From contig JAVKTQ010000001.1 of NCBI GenBank assembly GCA_031460455.1, positions 1 to 64,000 on the forward strand: a DNA stretch of 64,000 nucleotides, written 5' to 3'. Of this stretch, positions 23,796 through 33,078 are shown piece after piece. This stretch comes from Sporomusaceae bacterium. GTDB taxonomy: Bacteria; Bacillota; Negativicutes; Sporomusales; UBA7701. Made by a program: the position numbers and the translations under genes. The stretch's first letter is position 1, and each line of letters opens with the position of its first letter. Under the pieces are notes generated by a model that saw only the letters and a list, made by a program, of their open reading frames with translations, was not told the origin of the DNA and did not search any database.

Positions 23796-24317
23796 ATTAG
23801 TAAGGATAACCTTCGGATCAACGAAGAAATCCGCGCAAGAGAAGTCAGGGTCGTTACAGCCAACAACGAACAGTTAGGGGTCATGGTGCTTCGGGAGGCA
23901 TTGCGTATTGCCGCCGAATCACAGCTTGACCTGGTGGAAGTCGCTCCTCTCGCCAAGCCGCCGGTTTGCCGGATCATGGATTACGGCAAGTACAAATACG
24001 AACAGCAGAAGCGAGAAAAGGAAGCCAAGAAGAAGCAGAAGATCGTCACCCTAAAGGAAGTCAAGGTTCGTCCCAACATTGAGGACCATGATTTTCAGGT
24101 CAAACTTAAAAATGCCCAGCGCTTCCTCCAGGATGGCGATAAAGTAAAGGCGACCGTCATGTTCAGGGGCCGCGAACTTTCCCACCCCGAATTAGGTCGT
24201 CAGGTACTTGTCCGTTTGGCGGGCGAACTCAAGGATATCGCCAACATTGAACGCGACGCCAAACTTGAAGGCAAGAATATGATAATGATTCTCGCAGCAA
24301 AACAGCAACAACACTAA
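23796..24317 (+). CDS. infC: Translation initiation factor IF-3
   Basis: This 173-residue IF-3 keeps ribosomal subunits apart and checks initiator tRNA. The N-domain has [16 protein letters not shown] and the C-domain has [18 protein letters not shown] and [12 protein letters not shown]. No ATG, GTG or TTG is positioned correctly, but ATT at 23796 sits six bases after GGAGGTG and opens [12 protein letters not shown] is the known infC start, used because IF-3 itself rejects it, giving self-control. Followed by rpmI and rplT in the standard operon. Confidence 0.95.
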   Translation: MSKDNLRINEEIRAREVRVVTANNEQLGVMVLREALRIAAESQLDLVEVAPLAKPPVCRIMDYGKYKYEQQKREKEAKKKQKIVTLKEVKVRPNIEDHDFQVKLKNAQRFLQDGDKVKATVMFRGRELSHPELGRQVLVRLAGELKDIANIERDAKLEGKNMIMILAAKQQQH

Positions 24318-24330
24318 GGGGGAGACTGAC

Positions 24331-24528
24331 ATGCCGAAAATCAAAACTCGCAGAAGCGCCGCCAAGCGGTTTAAAATCACCGGCAGCGGCGAATTCAAGC
24401 GCGCCAAAGCTTACAAAAGCCACATCCTGGAGAAGAAGTCGCCGGCCCGCAAACGTAACCTGCGCAAAGCCGGGCTTATCAGCAAGGCCGACCACGACCG
24501 CGTTTCCAAGATGCTTCCGTACGCATAA
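24331..24528 (+). CDS. rpmI: 50S ribosomal protein L35
   Basis: This 65-residue basic protein has the L35 signature ([37 protein letters not shown]). It is part of the large ribosomal subunit. It follows infC by 13 bases with AGGGGGAG upstream and precedes rplT by 39 bases, the conserved gene order. Confidence 0.97.
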   Translation: MPKIKTRRSAAKRFKITGSGEFKRAKAYKSHILEKKSPARKRNLRKAGLISKADHDRVSKMLPYA

Positions 24529-24567
24529 CAAAAATAATTTATCGATTTTTGAATGGGGGTATAAAAC

Positions 24568-24924
24568 ATGCCAAGGGTTAAAAAAGGCGTGACTGCACAT
24601 AGAAGACACAAGAAGATTCTCAAACTCGCCAAAGGATATCGCGGGTCAAAGAGCAAGCTTTTCAAAAAAGCCAATGAAACGGTAATGAAGGCCCTCTACT
24701 ACGCCCGTCGCGACCGTCGGGCCAAGAAAGGCGAATTCCGCCGCCTCTGGATCGCCCGTATCAACGCTGCCGCCCGTGTCAACGGCATCTCCTACAGCCA
24801 GCTGATGAACGGCCTGAAAATAGCGGGCGTACAGGTCAACCGCAAAATCCTCGCCGATCTCGCCATCCACGACAGCGGCGCGTTTACCAAACTGGTCGAC
24901 ACCGCCAAGGCTGCGAAACAATGA
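24568..24924 (+). CDS. rplT: 50S ribosomal protein L20
   Basis: This 118-residue L20 binds 23S rRNA early in subunit assembly and in Firmicutes also represses its own operon at the leader. It starts with [20 protein letters not shown] and has [18 protein letters not shown] in the core. ATG follows GAATGGGGG. A strong terminator at 24931-24960 ends the operon. Confidence 0.97.
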   Translation: MPRVKKGVTAHRRHKKILKLAKGYRGSKSKLFKKANETVMKALYYARRDRRAKKGEFRRLWIARINAAARVNGISYSQLMNGLKIAGVQVNRKILADLAIHDSGAFTKLVDTAKAAKQ

Positions 24925-24930
24925 TAACAC

Positions 24931-24960
24931 AACCCCGGACAGTGTCCGGGGTTTCTTTTT
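24931..24960 (+). terminator. Terminator of infC-rpmI-rplT
   Basis: AACCCCGGAC (24931-24940), loop AGT, GTCCGGGGTT (24944-24953), then TCTTTTTTT. Confidence 0.93.
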
Positions 24961-25147
24961 TTCTGCCCTAATTATTGCGGCGACCGCCACCTTGTGGGTT
25001 GCATAACCGCGTGCAGAACTGGACACAATGGGTGCAAAACATAATCCAAATTTTTTAGAACATTCCGAAGGTTTTTTTGTCGGCAAGCGCGAATATCATA
25101 TAACACAATCAGCCTGTATACAGCAATTTGTAAGGGAGGAGTTTAAC

Positions 25148-25996
25148 TTGAGCTTGGTAACTATGCGGGAACTGCTGCAGGACGCCAGGAGAAGGAAGTA
25201 TGCCGTCGGCGGATTCAACGTATTCAACTTCGAAACACTGAGCGCGGTAATGGAGGTAGCAGAAGAACTCAAAACTCCCCTGGTCCTCGGTATTCCCGAA
25301 CGCCTCTTCAAGTTTGTCGATGTGGACACCTTGAGCGCCGCCATGGTTCGGGCCGCTCAGAAAACGTCGGTGCCCATCGCATTGCACCTGGATCACGGCC
25401 ATACCTACGAAGGGGTGCTGAAAGCCATCCGCTGGGGCTTCACTTCCGTGATGTTCGACGGATCGGCGCTGCCTTTGGCCGAAAACCTCAAAAGAACTAA
25501 AGATATTACCCGCATAGCCCATACTCTCGGTATTTCCGTCGAGGGTGAACTGGGCTATGTTGGTTTTAACGATAGTAAAACGGATATCAAAGACGACAAC
25601 ATCGTCACCCCCGACATCGCCGCCGATTTCGTGGACAAAACGAAAATCGACGCCCTGGCGGTGGCGGTGGGCAACAACCACGGCGCCTATCGCGGCAGTC
25701 CCAAACTGAATTTCTCGCGGCTGAGCGAACTCAACCAGGCCGTCAACGTGCCTCTGGTGATGCACGGAGGATCGCGGCTCAGCCGGGACGACTACCGCAA
25801 TTCCATCGTATCCGGCATATCAAAGATCAATGTCGCCACCGACATGTCGCAGGCGGCCGCTGAAACGCTCAAAGCGGAATTGCTCAAGAGCCCTAATGCC
25901 AACTACATCCACCTCATGTCGGTGGTGAAGAAGGGCGTCAAAGACTCGGTCCGTAAATACATGCTCGCCTTCGACTGCATCTCCAAAGCGGTGTAA
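25148..25996 (+). CDS. Class II fructose/tagatose-bisphosphate aldolase
   Basis: This 282-residue zinc aldolase splits or joins a ketose bisphosphate (fructose-1,6-bisphosphate or a related sugar). Visible parts are KYAVGGFNVFNFE, zinc/catalytic LDHGH (about residue 82), EGELGYVG, VGNNHGAY and MHGGS ligands, and INVATDM phosphate binding. TTG 25148 follows AAGGGAGGAG and gives the family N-terminus; earlier in-frame starts add unrelated residues. A possible promoter is TTGTCG-16-TATAAC (25077-25104). Substrate choice cannot be read directly. Confidence 0.9.
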   Translation: MSLVTMRELLQDARRRKYAVGGFNVFNFETLSAVMEVAEELKTPLVLGIPERLFKFVDVDTLSAAMVRAAQKTSVPIALHLDHGHTYEGVLKAIRWGFTSVMFDGSALPLAENLKRTKDITRIAHTLGISVEGELGYVGFNDSKTDIKDDNIVTPDIAADFVDKTKIDALAVAVGNNHGAYRGSPKLNFSRLSELNQAVNVPLVMHGGSRLSRDDYRNSIVSGISKINVATDMSQAAAETLKAELLKSPNANYIHLMSVVKKGVKDSVRKYMLAFDCISKAV

Positions 25997-26008
25997 ACAC
26001 GCGAAACC

Positions 26009-26040
26009 ACACACCCGCCGTTATCGGCGGGTGTGTCTTT
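26009..26040 (+). terminator. Terminator after aldolase gene
   Basis: ACACACCCGCCG (26009-26020), loop TTAT, CGGCGGGTGTGT (26025-26036), then CTTTT. Confidence 0.88.
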
Positions 26041-26084
26041 TCCCCAGTCAAGCATATACCGGTAAAATCGCTCATAAATCCCGG

Positions 26085-26113
26085 TAGACAGCGGGAAACT
26101 GTAAGTATATAAT
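26085..26113 (+). promoter_or_regulatory. Sigma-A promoter of potassium uptake operon
   Basis: TAGACA (26085-26090), 17-base spacer, TATAAT (26108-26113), about 50 bases before the transporter ATG. Confidence 0.75.
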
Positions 26114-26165
26114 AAGTCCGACACACCCGATTCCATATATTCCCGGAAAGAGATGGAAGCAAAGC

Positions 26166-27527
26166 ATGGCTGTACGCGATAACGTAACCGACCTTCTCGA
26201 CATATCCCAATGGAAGCTCACTCCTTATCAGATCCTGGCGGCCGGCTTTGCCGGCCTTATCATCGCCGGAGCAGCGCTCCTGGCCACGCCGCTGGCGTCC
26301 GCCACCGGCGAGCCGCTGCGATTCATCGACGCCCTTTTTACCGCGACCTCGGCCGTATGCGTCACCGGCCTGGTTGTGGCAGATACCGGCACACGGTTCT
26401 CGCTGTTCGGGCAAATAGTCATTGTCCTCCTTATCCAGGCGGGCGGACTCGGCATTATGACCATGGCCACCCTGATGGCTTTGCTGATGGGCAAAAAAAT
26501 CAACCTGCGCGAACGGCTCATCATCCAGGAAGCTATGAACCAGCTGACCGTCGCCGGCGTCGTGCGCCTCACCCGCTATATCATCAAAGCCACCCTGCTG
26601 ATAGAATTTATCGCCGGTACAATTCTGGCGGTCCGCTTTTACCAGGACTACGGCGTAAAGGGCATCTATTTCGGCTATTGGCACGCCGTTTCGGCCTTCT
26701 GCAACGCCGGTTTCGACCTTTTCGGCGAATACCGCAGTCTTACCGGCTATGTCGACGACCTGACCGTCAACCTCGTTATCTCCGCCCTTATCATCCTCGG
26801 TGGTATAGGATTCTCCGTCATGGCCGACGTCTGGGAAAATCGCCGTTTCCGGGATTACTCCCTTCACAGCAAACTCGTTTTAACCGTCACAGCCTTTCTC
26901 ATCACATTCGGCGCCGTCGTCATCTTCGCTTTCGAGCAGGACAACCCGGCCACACTCGGCCCGCTCTCCTGGGACGGGAAAATCCTTGCCAGCTACTTCC
27001 AGTCGGTAACGACCCGCACTGCCGGCTACAATACCGTGCCGATCGGCGAGATGGGCAACGCCGCCCTATTCTTCATCGTCATCCTGATGTTTATCGGCGC
27101 TTCGCCCGGCTCCACCGGCGGTGGCGTAAAGACAACCACGGCCGGGCTGCTGGCCGCCGCTATCTGGGCGCTCGTCCGCGGCCGGGAAGACGTGGAAATA
27201 TTCGAGCGTAGCCTGTCCAGATCGATAATTTACAAAGCGTTTGCCCTGGTGTTCATCGCCGCGCTGCTGGTAATCGTGGTCACCATGATACTATGCGTCA
27301 GCGAGTCGGCCCCCTTTCTCAACATCCTTTTCGAAGTCGTATCCGCCTTCGGAACGGTAGGGCTCAGCACCGGCATAACCCCGGACCTTTCCGTCACCGG
27401 CAAACTGTGGATTATACTCACCATGTTCGCCGGCAGGGTCGGCCCGATAACTCTTGCCCTGGCGCTGGCCCTCCGTCAGCGCAAAGCGATGGTCAAATAC
27501 CCCGAAGGTAAAGTAATAATAGGTTAG
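26166..27527 (+). CDS. Potassium uptake membrane subunit (TrkH/KtrB family)
   Basis: This 453-residue K+ channel-like transporter has four M1-P-M2 repeats. The selectivity-filter loops are visible: TSAVCVTGLVV (about residue 60), VSAFCNAGFDLFG, TTRTAGYNTV and VSAFGTVGLSTG. Size fits KtrB rather than the longer TrkH. It works with the cytoplasmic RCK subunit coded 12 bases downstream. ATG 26166 follows AAGAGATGGAAG. Confidence 0.93.
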   Translation: MAVRDNVTDLLDISQWKLTPYQILAAGFAGLIIAGAALLATPLASATGEPLRFIDALFTATSAVCVTGLVVADTGTRFSLFGQIVIVLLIQAGGLGIMTMATLMALLMGKKINLRERLIIQEAMNQLTVAGVVRLTRYIIKATLLIEFIAGTILAVRFYQDYGVKGIYFGYWHAVSAFCNAGFDLFGEYRSLTGYVDDLTVNLVISALIILGGIGFSVMADVWENRRFRDYSLHSKLVLTVTAFLITFGAVVIFAFEQDNPATLGPLSWDGKILASYFQSVTTRTAGYNTVPIGEMGNAALFFIVILMFIGASPGSTGGGVKTTTAGLLAAAIWALVRGREDVEIFERSLSRSIIYKAFALVFIAALLVIVVTMILCVSESAPFLNILFEVVSAFGTVGLSTGITPDLSVTGKLWIILTMFAGRVGPITLALALALRQRKAMVKYPEGKVIIG

Positions 27528-27539
27528 AGGTGACGAACA

Positions 27540-28202
27540 ATGGCCAAGAAAAATAAACAGTTCGCGATCATCGGTTTGGGGCGTTTCGGCACGAGCGTCG
27601 CCCTAACGCTGTCCAAGGCGGGCTATGAAGTGCTTGCCATCGACGCCAACGAAGAGCGGGTCCAGAAATTCAGCGACGAGGTCACCCACGTCGTACAGGC
27701 GAATACCACCGAGGAAGCGGCCCTCAAGGCCCTTGGCATCCGCAATTTCGACACCGTCGTCGTGGCCATCGGCGAAGACATCCAGGCCAATGTTCTCACA
27801 ACCCTGCTTCTCAAGGAGATCGGCGTGCCCAACATCGTCGCCAAAGCCCGCAACGAACTGCATGGCAAAATGCTCGAAAAAATCGGCGCCGACAAAGTCA
27901 TCTATCCCGAAAGGGACATGGGGATGCGAGTTGCCCACAGCCTCGTTTCCGCCAATGTCCTCGATTATATCGAACTGTCCCCCAACCTCAGCCTGGTCGA
28001 AGTGGCCGCCCCGGTAACGCTTCAGGGGCGCAGCCTGGCCCAGGCCAACCTCCGCGCCCTATACGGCGTCAACGTCGTCGCCATAAAGCGCGGCGAACAG
28101 ATCATCGTGCCGCCCCAACCGGGCGAAATGATCAGCGATCAGGATATTCTGATCGTCGTCGGCACCAACGACGGCGTGCAGAAACTGGAGGAACTGGAAT
28201 GA
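27540..28202 (+). CDS. Potassium uptake regulatory subunit (TrkA/KtrA)
   Basis: This 220-residue cytoplasmic gating ring subunit has an N-terminal Rossmann RCK domain (FAIIGLGRFGTSVALTL, then EVLAIDANEERV) that binds nucleotides. A TrkA-C domain lies at about 140-220 (VEVAAPVTLQGRSLAQANLR...). It controls opening of the membrane subunit next door. Its stop overlaps the methyltransferase start by four bases. Confidence 0.94.
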   Translation: MAKKNKQFAIIGLGRFGTSVALTLSKAGYEVLAIDANEERVQKFSDEVTHVVQANTTEEAALKALGIRNFDTVVVAIGEDIQANVLTTLLLKEIGVPNIVAKARNELHGKMLEKIGADKVIYPERDMGMRVAHSLVSANVLDYIELSPNLSLVEVAAPVTLQGRSLAQANLRALYGVNVVAIKRGEQIIVPPQPGEMISDQDILIVVGTNDGVQKLEELE

Positions 28203-29011
28203 CCGAAATCATCGCCAGCCCCCACAACCAGCTGGTGAAAACGGTCGCGTCCCTGCGGCAGAAAAAATATCGCGACGAACTTGGCCTTTTTACCGTGGAA
28301 GGCGTCCGCCTGGCGGAAGAAATCGTAGCCGCCGGCTGGCCAATCGAAAACTGCGTTTTCACCGCCGCCGCGGCGGCCGATTCCCGCGCGGCAGTATTAC
28401 TCGACGCCCTGCGGGAAAAAAGGTGCCGGCTGGTTCAGGTTTCCGACCAGATCTACGCCAAAATATCCGATACCCAAGAGCCGCAGGGAATCATGCTCGT
28501 CGCTGCCAAGCGCCCCGTCTCCTTCGCCGACGTCCTCTCCCGGTCGCCCAAACCCCTCATCGCCGTTCTCGATGGCATCCAGGATCCGGGGAACGCCGGG
28601 ACGATCATCCGCACCGCCGACGCTGCCGGCTGCAGCGGCGTGGTGTTGCTAAAAGGCTGCGCGGACCTCTACGCCGGGAAAACCGTGCGGGCTACAATGG
28701 GCTCGCTCTTTCATCTGCCGGTTGTGGCGAGCCTGGCCAGCGACGAGTTTCTCCGTGACCTTGTCACGGCGGCGATCCCTCTTATCGCCACCGATCTGGC
28801 GGGAGCGACAGTCTACTCCGCCGCCCGTTTGTCCGGGCCGGCGGCCATCGTCTTCGGCAACGAGGGCGCGGGAGTTGGCGCCGATCTGCTCGCAAAAGCC
28901 GCAGAGCGGATCATCGTACCAATCTACGGCAAAGCCGAATCGCTCAATGTCGCGACAGCGGCGGCGGTAATCCTTTACGAAGCGGCCCGCCAGCGCCTGT
29001 CAACCTTGTAA
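28199..29011 (+). CDS. TrmH/SpoU-family RNA 2'-O-methyltransferase
   Basis: This 270-residue RNA methyltransferase has an N-terminal substrate-binding domain (residues about 1-95, FTVEGVRLAEE) and a knotted SPOUT domain. Its three motifs are VLDGIQDPGNAGTIIRTAD, IVFGNEGAGV and IPIYGKAESLNVATAAAVIL with the first residue varied. It probably modifies 23S or tRNA using S-adenosylmethionine; the exact site is not readable. Upstream ATGA overlap ties it to the potassium genes. The stop lies inside the next promoter. Confidence 0.92.
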   Translation: MTEIIASPHNQLVKTVASLRQKKYRDELGLFTVEGVRLAEEIVAAGWPIENCVFTAAAAADSRAAVLLDALREKRCRLVQVSDQIYAKISDTQEPQGIMLVAAKRPVSFADVLSRSPKPLIAVLDGIQDPGNAGTIIRTADAAGCSGVVLLKGCADLYAGKTVRATMGSLFHLPVVASLASDEFLRDLVTAAIPLIATDLAGATVYSAARLSGPAAIVFGNEGAGVGADLLAKAAERIIVPIYGKAESLNVATAAAVILYEAARQRLSTL

Positions 29012-29034
29012 TTTCCCGGCCGATATGCTATAAT
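29006..29034 (+). promoter_or_regulatory. Sigma-A promoter of the yqzL-like/pheST unit
   Basis: TTGTAA (29006-29011), 17-base spacer, TATAAT (29029-29034), overlapping the methyltransferase stop. The transcript would include the small yqzL-like gene and then the pheS T-box. Confidence 0.8.
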
Positions 29035-29087
29035 ACGTTTTAGCAATGACCTGTAATTTCCATGATGTCAGAGAGGGTGTGGTCTCG

Positions 29088-29180
29088 TTGCTGGTGACCG
29101 CCGATTTCTTCTGGAGAATGTTCGAAGCCACCGGTTCCATTGCTGCGTATTTACTCTATAAAAGACTGATGATCCAATAG
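29088..29180 (+). CDS. YqzL-like small protein
   Basis: An open frame of about 30 codons ends TAG 29178-29180 and reads LLVTADFFWRMFEATGSI then AAYLLYKRL. This matches the YqzL-type pattern (F-W-x-x-F-x-x-T-G-x-I-x-A-Y-L-L-Y). The start is uncertain: TTG 29088 is 10 bases after GAGAGGG; GTG 29079 or 29094 are alternatives. The family's role is unknown. It lies in the pheS leader transcript upstream of the T-box. Confidence 0.62.
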   Translation: MLVTADFFWRMFEATGSIAAYLLYKRLMIQ

Positions 29181-29189
29181 GATTGCCTG

Positions 29190-29413
29190 CCATGACGGAG
29201 AGAGTACGCCGGATTCGTTTCCACAGGGAGGATGCCGCCACAGACTGAGAGCGGCGCCGCAAACGGACGGCCGAAGTTCACTCCCGAGCATCCGCGCTGA
29301 AGAGGGTTTCTTGCGTAGGCCGGACGGTTTTTCCCCGTTAAAGGAAAAGCGAGGACACTAGTAGGGTGGTACCGCGGAAGCAAAGCTTTCGCCCCTTGGG
29401 GCGAAAGCTTTTT
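29190..29413 (+). promoter_or_regulatory. T-box riboswitch upstream of pheST
   Basis: The T-box core AGGGTGGTACCGCG is at 29363-29376. A terminator follows, made of AAGCTTTCGCCCC (29383-29395) and GGGGCGAAAGCTT (29398-29410) and then TTTTTATTTG. On the 5' side AGAGAGTA marks the stem I loop. TTC at 29277-29279, directly before CTCC that pairs with GGAG, is the likely phenylalanine specifier. Uncharged tRNA-Phe should allow read-through. Confidence 0.92.
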
Positions 29414-29443
29414 TATTTGTAATCACGAACATTGGAGGTAAGT

Positions 29444-30466
29444 ATGGAACAACAACTCAGAGAGCTTCGCCAGGCGGCCGTCGCCGATATACCCCAAGCG
29501 GACAGCGTCGATGCCCTCAATGACCTCCGCGTCAAGTACCTGGGGAAAAAGGGCAGCCTCACGGCCATCCTGCGCGGCGTTGGCAGCCTTGGCCCCGACG
29601 AAAGGCCGCGGGTCGGCCAACTCGTCAACGAGCTCAGGGCCGAACTGGAAACACTCATCCAGAGCAAAGCGGAAGAACTGAAAAAAGTGGAACTGGCCGG
29701 CAAAATCGCCGCCGCCAGGCTCGACGTCACCCTGCCCGGCCGTAGGCCCGCATCCGGCCACAAGCATCCGCTGACGTTGACCCTTGAAAGGATAAAATCC
29801 GTGTTCATGCGCATGGGTTTCGATATTGTCGAAGGGCCGGAAATAGAAACCGATTACTTCAACTTCGAGGCCCTCAACCTGCCCCCCGATCATCCTGCCC
29901 GCGACATGCAGGACACATTCTACATCACCCAGGACATCCTGCTCAGGACCCATACCTCGCCGGTCGAAGCCCGCACCATGCAAAGCGTTCCCCCCAACTC
30001 TCCCGTGCGGATAATCTCCCCCGGCAAAGTCTACCGGGTCGACTACGACGCCACCCACTCGCCCGTCTTTCATCAGGTCGAAGGTCTTGTCATCGACAAA
30101 GGGATCAGTTTTGCCGACCTCAAAGGCACCCTGGACCAGTTTGCCAAGGAGATTTTCGGCAGCAGCGTCAAACTGCGCTTCCGGCCCAGCTTCTTCCCCT
30201 TCACCGAACCGAGCGCCGAAGTCGATATATCCTGCGTCATGTGCGCCGGCCGCGGCTGCCGCACCTGCAAAGGCACCGGCTGGCTGGAAATCCTCGGCTC
30301 CGGCATGACCCATCCCCGCGTCCTTGAAATGAGCAATTTCGACCCCGAGCAGGTCAGCGGCTTCGCCTTCGGTATGGGCGTGGAGCGTATCGCCATGCTG
30401 GTATATGGCATCGACGACCTCAGGCTTTTCTACGACAACGACATGCGCTTCCTGGCGCAGTTTTAA
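29444..30466 (+). CDS. pheS: Phenylalanyl-tRNA synthetase alpha subunit
   Basis: This 340-residue catalytic subunit of the alpha2-beta2 enzyme has an N-terminal coiled arm (about 1-85). The class II core follows with [36 protein letters not shown] (motif 2 region) and [14 protein letters not shown] (motif 3). The family zinc-like CxxCxxxxCxxC pattern ([14 protein letters not shown]) is present. ATG 29444 follows GGAGGT at six bases. The length is standard, with pheT 13 bases behind. Confidence 0.97.
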   Translation: MEQQLRELRQAAVADIPQADSVDALNDLRVKYLGKKGSLTAILRGVGSLGPDERPRVGQLVNELRAELETLIQSKAEELKKVELAGKIAAARLDVTLPGRRPASGHKHPLTLTLERIKSVFMRMGFDIVEGPEIETDYFNFEALNLPPDHPARDMQDTFYITQDILLRTHTSPVEARTMQSVPPNSPVRIISPGKVYRVDYDATHSPVFHQVEGLVIDKGISFADLKGTLDQFAKEIFGSSVKLRFRPSFFPFTEPSAEVDISCVMCAGRGCRTCKGTGWLEILGSGMTHPRVLEMSNFDPEQVSGFAFGMGVERIAMLVYGIDDLRLFYDNDMRFLAQF

Positions 30467-30479
30467 GGGGGGATACGTC

Positions 30480-32909
30480 ATGCGCACATCAATCAACTGG
30501 CTTAAAGACTATGTAGAGTTTTCCGAAACCCCTGAGAAACTCGCCGACATGATGACCATGGCCGGCGTGCCGGTGGAAAACATTGAATACCGCGGCGAAG
30601 GCCTGTCAAAAGTAGTCGCCGGGCGAATTGACGAAATCACCGCTCATCCCAACGCTGACAAACTCCTGGTCTGCAAGGTGGACATCGGCGGCTCCGCGGT
30701 CACAATCGTCACCGGCGCCACCAATCTCAAAACCGGCGACGTCGTCCCGGTGGCCCTCGCCGGCGCTAAGCTCGCTGACGGGCTGGAAATCGGCACAGCT
30801 AATTTTCGCGGCATCGAATCCCAGGGTATGCTTTGTTCGGGCGATGAGCTCGGCATGGACGCCAAAATTGTCCCCCCCGAGCTGCGCGACGGGATATATA
30901 TATTGCCCGCCGATACCATGCCCGGCGCCGACGCCCTTGCCGTGCTCGGCCTTGACGACGTAGTGCTGGAATTTGAGCTGACCCCCAATAGGGCCGACTG
31001 TTTCCACTCTCTGGGGCTGGCCCGCGAGGTTGCCGCACTCACCGGCGGCACCCTCAGAAAACCCATGCTCATGCTCAAGGAAGAAAGCGCCGATAAGGCC
31101 AACGACCTGGCTGCCATAACCATCGATGAGCCGGCGCTGTGCGCCCGCTTCACCGGCCGCATTCTCCAGAACGTCAAGATCGGACCCTCGCCCGCCTGGC
31201 TGCAACGCCGTGTTCAGGCCGCCGGCATGCGGCCGATCAGCAATGTTGTCGATGTTACCAACTTCGTTATGATGGAACTTGGCCAGCCCATGCACGCCTA
31301 CGACTACAACCTGCTCGCCAAGCACCGTATCATCGTCCGGCGGGCCAACCCGGGCGAACGCCTGACGACCCTCGACGGCGTCAAACGCGAGCTTACCCCC
31401 GATATGCTGGTCATCGCCGACGCCGTGCAGGCGGTCGGTATCGCCGGCGTAATGGGCGGGCTGGCCACCGAAGTCACAAACGCCACCCGCACCGTTCTCT
31501 TGGAAGCCGCCTCCTTCAACGGCGCCAGCATCAGACGCACCTCCAAGGCGCTCGGCCTGCGTTCGGAAGCGTCGAGCCGGTTTGAGCGCGGCGTCAACAC
31601 CGCCGATATCATCCGCGCCCTCGACCGGGCCGCCCAACTGCTGGAAGAAATGGGCGCCTGCACCGTCTGCCCCGGCATCATCGACGCCTACCCGGATGTC
31701 CAACTGCCGCGCCAGATTTCCGTTTCCCCCGCCCAGATAAACGCCCGCCTCGGTGTCGACCTGCCGGCCGCCAAGATGGTCGACATCCTTCGCCGCCTGG
31801 AATTCGACGTCGAGACCCAGCCCGACAAGTTGCTCATAACCGTCCCCACCTGGCGGGGCGATGTCAGCAGGCCGGCCGACATCAGCGAAGAAATCGCCCG
31901 CATCTGGGGCTACGAAAACATCCCGGCGACCACCCCGTTCGGCAACGCCAAGGCCGGCAGCCAGAGCTACACCCAGACGATAACCGACCGCAGCAAAGAC
32001 ATCCTTGCCGGCCTCGGCTTCAGCGAAATCATCACCTTCAGCTTCACCCACCCCGCGGTATTCGACAAGCTCGGCCTACCGGACGACAGCGCATTGCGCA
32101 AAGCTATCCCCATCCTCAACCCCATCACCGATGACTTTCCCGCCATGAAAACCACCCTGATGGGCGGCGTTCTCCAGACGGTGGCCAGCAACCTGTCGCG
32201 CAAAAACGACGACCTGAAAATCTACGAACTCGGGGCGGTATACCGGCCTCACAGCCTTCCGCCTACAGAGTTGCCGGATGAGCCGCCGATGCTGTGCGGT
32301 GCCCTGTGCGGCAAACGGGCCGATCTCGCCTGGAACCAGTCGCGGGAAACCGTCGACTTCTATGACGCCAAAGGGGCGGTCGAGGTGCTGCTGGCGAAAC
32401 TCGGCATCACCGGCTACCAGGTGCAGTCAGGCGAATACTACGCCATGCATCCCGGCAAAACAGCGCTGTTCGTTAAAGACGGCGAAATGCTCGGCGCCGT
32501 GGGCGCAGTGCATCCTCAGGTGCTTGACGCCTTCGGCCTCGGACGTGAAGTATACGTATTCGAGCTTGATGTCGCCCGCCTCGTAAAGCAGTCCGTTCTC
32601 ATCGGCGGCTACCGGCCGCTGCCGCGCTTCCCGGCCATTGCCCGCGACTTGGCCGTCATCCTTCCCCAAAGCGTGACAGCCGCCCAGGCGACTGAGGCCA
32701 TCGTCGCAAGCGGCGGCGAATTGCTCGCCGGCATCCGCCTCTTCGACATGTACACCGGCGAACAAGTGCCGGCCGGAGCGAAAAGCCTCGCGTTCGCCTT
32801 GACCTTCCAGGCTACCGACCGCACACTCACCGACGACGAAGTCGACGGTTACTGCAACGGTATCGTTGACCATATGGAAAAAACACTGGCTGCGAAACTG
32901 CGGGTATGA
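30480..32909 (+). CDS. pheT: Phenylalanyl-tRNA synthetase beta subunit
   Basis: This 809-residue beta subunit has, in order, an N-terminal EMAP/tRNA-binding domain (about 40-150, with NADKLLVCKVDIGG), B3/B4 editing, B5, the catalytic-like core (ILAGLGFSEIITFSF) and a C-terminal anticodon-binding FDX-ACB domain (about 715-809, PLPRFPAIARDLAVILP). ATG 30480 follows AAGGGGGGATACGTC and gives the family start MRTSINWLKDYV. It edits mischarged tyrosine and binds tRNA-Phe. Confidence 0.97.
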   Translation: MRTSINWLKDYVEFSETPEKLADMMTMAGVPVENIEYRGEGLSKVVAGRIDEITAHPNADKLLVCKVDIGGSAVTIVTGATNLKTGDVVPVALAGAKLADGLEIGTANFRGIESQGMLCSGDELGMDAKIVPPELRDGIYILPADTMPGADALAVLGLDDVVLEFELTPNRADCFHSLGLAREVAALTGGTLRKPMLMLKEESADKANDLAAITIDEPALCARFTGRILQNVKIGPSPAWLQRRVQAAGMRPISNVVDVTNFVMMELGQPMHAYDYNLLAKHRIIVRRANPGERLTTLDGVKRELTPDMLVIADAVQAVGIAGVMGGLATEVTNATRTVLLEAASFNGASIRRTSKALGLRSEASSRFERGVNTADIIRALDRAAQLLEEMGACTVCPGIIDAYPDVQLPRQISVSPAQINARLGVDLPAAKMVDILRRLEFDVETQPDKLLITVPTWRGDVSRPADISEEIARIWGYENIPATTPFGNAKAGSQSYTQTITDRSKDILAGLGFSEIITFSFTHPAVFDKLGLPDDSALRKAIPILNPITDDFPAMKTTLMGGVLQTVASNLSRKNDDLKIYELGAVYRPHSLPPTELPDEPPMLCGALCGKRADLAWNQSRETVDFYDAKGAVEVLLAKLGITGYQVQSGEYYAMHPGKTALFVKDGEMLGAVGAVHPQVLDAFGLGREVYVFELDVARLVKQSVLIGGYRPLPRFPAIARDLAVILPQSVTAAQATEAIVASGGELLAGIRLFDMYTGEQVPAGAKSLAFALTFQATDRTLTDDEVDGYCNGIVDHMEKTLAAKLRV

Positions 32910-32960
32910 CCGCGGCGGTTTAGCCAGCCCGTTTTGCCATAAGCAGCGGATCATTGCGTG

Positions 32961-33046
32961 AAAGATGTCCCCGACAGCAGGAAATGATTGCCCACGGCCA
33001 GTATTATTGGCGCCGCCGGAGCAATACTACTGTCAGGGACATCTTT
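32961..33046. repeat. Long imperfect inverted repeat upstream of permease
   Basis: AAAGATGTCCCCGACAG (32961-32977) pairs with CTGTCAGGGACATCTTT (33030-33046), a 17-bp stem with one mismatch. Inside is a second weaker pairing (AGTATT / AATACT). There is no T-run after it and no gene inside. It may be a small mobile palindromic element or an RNA structure in the permease leader. Confidence 0.7.
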
Positions 33047-33078
33047 CTGTCGTATTGTGCTGAAAAGGGGGAGAGCTT

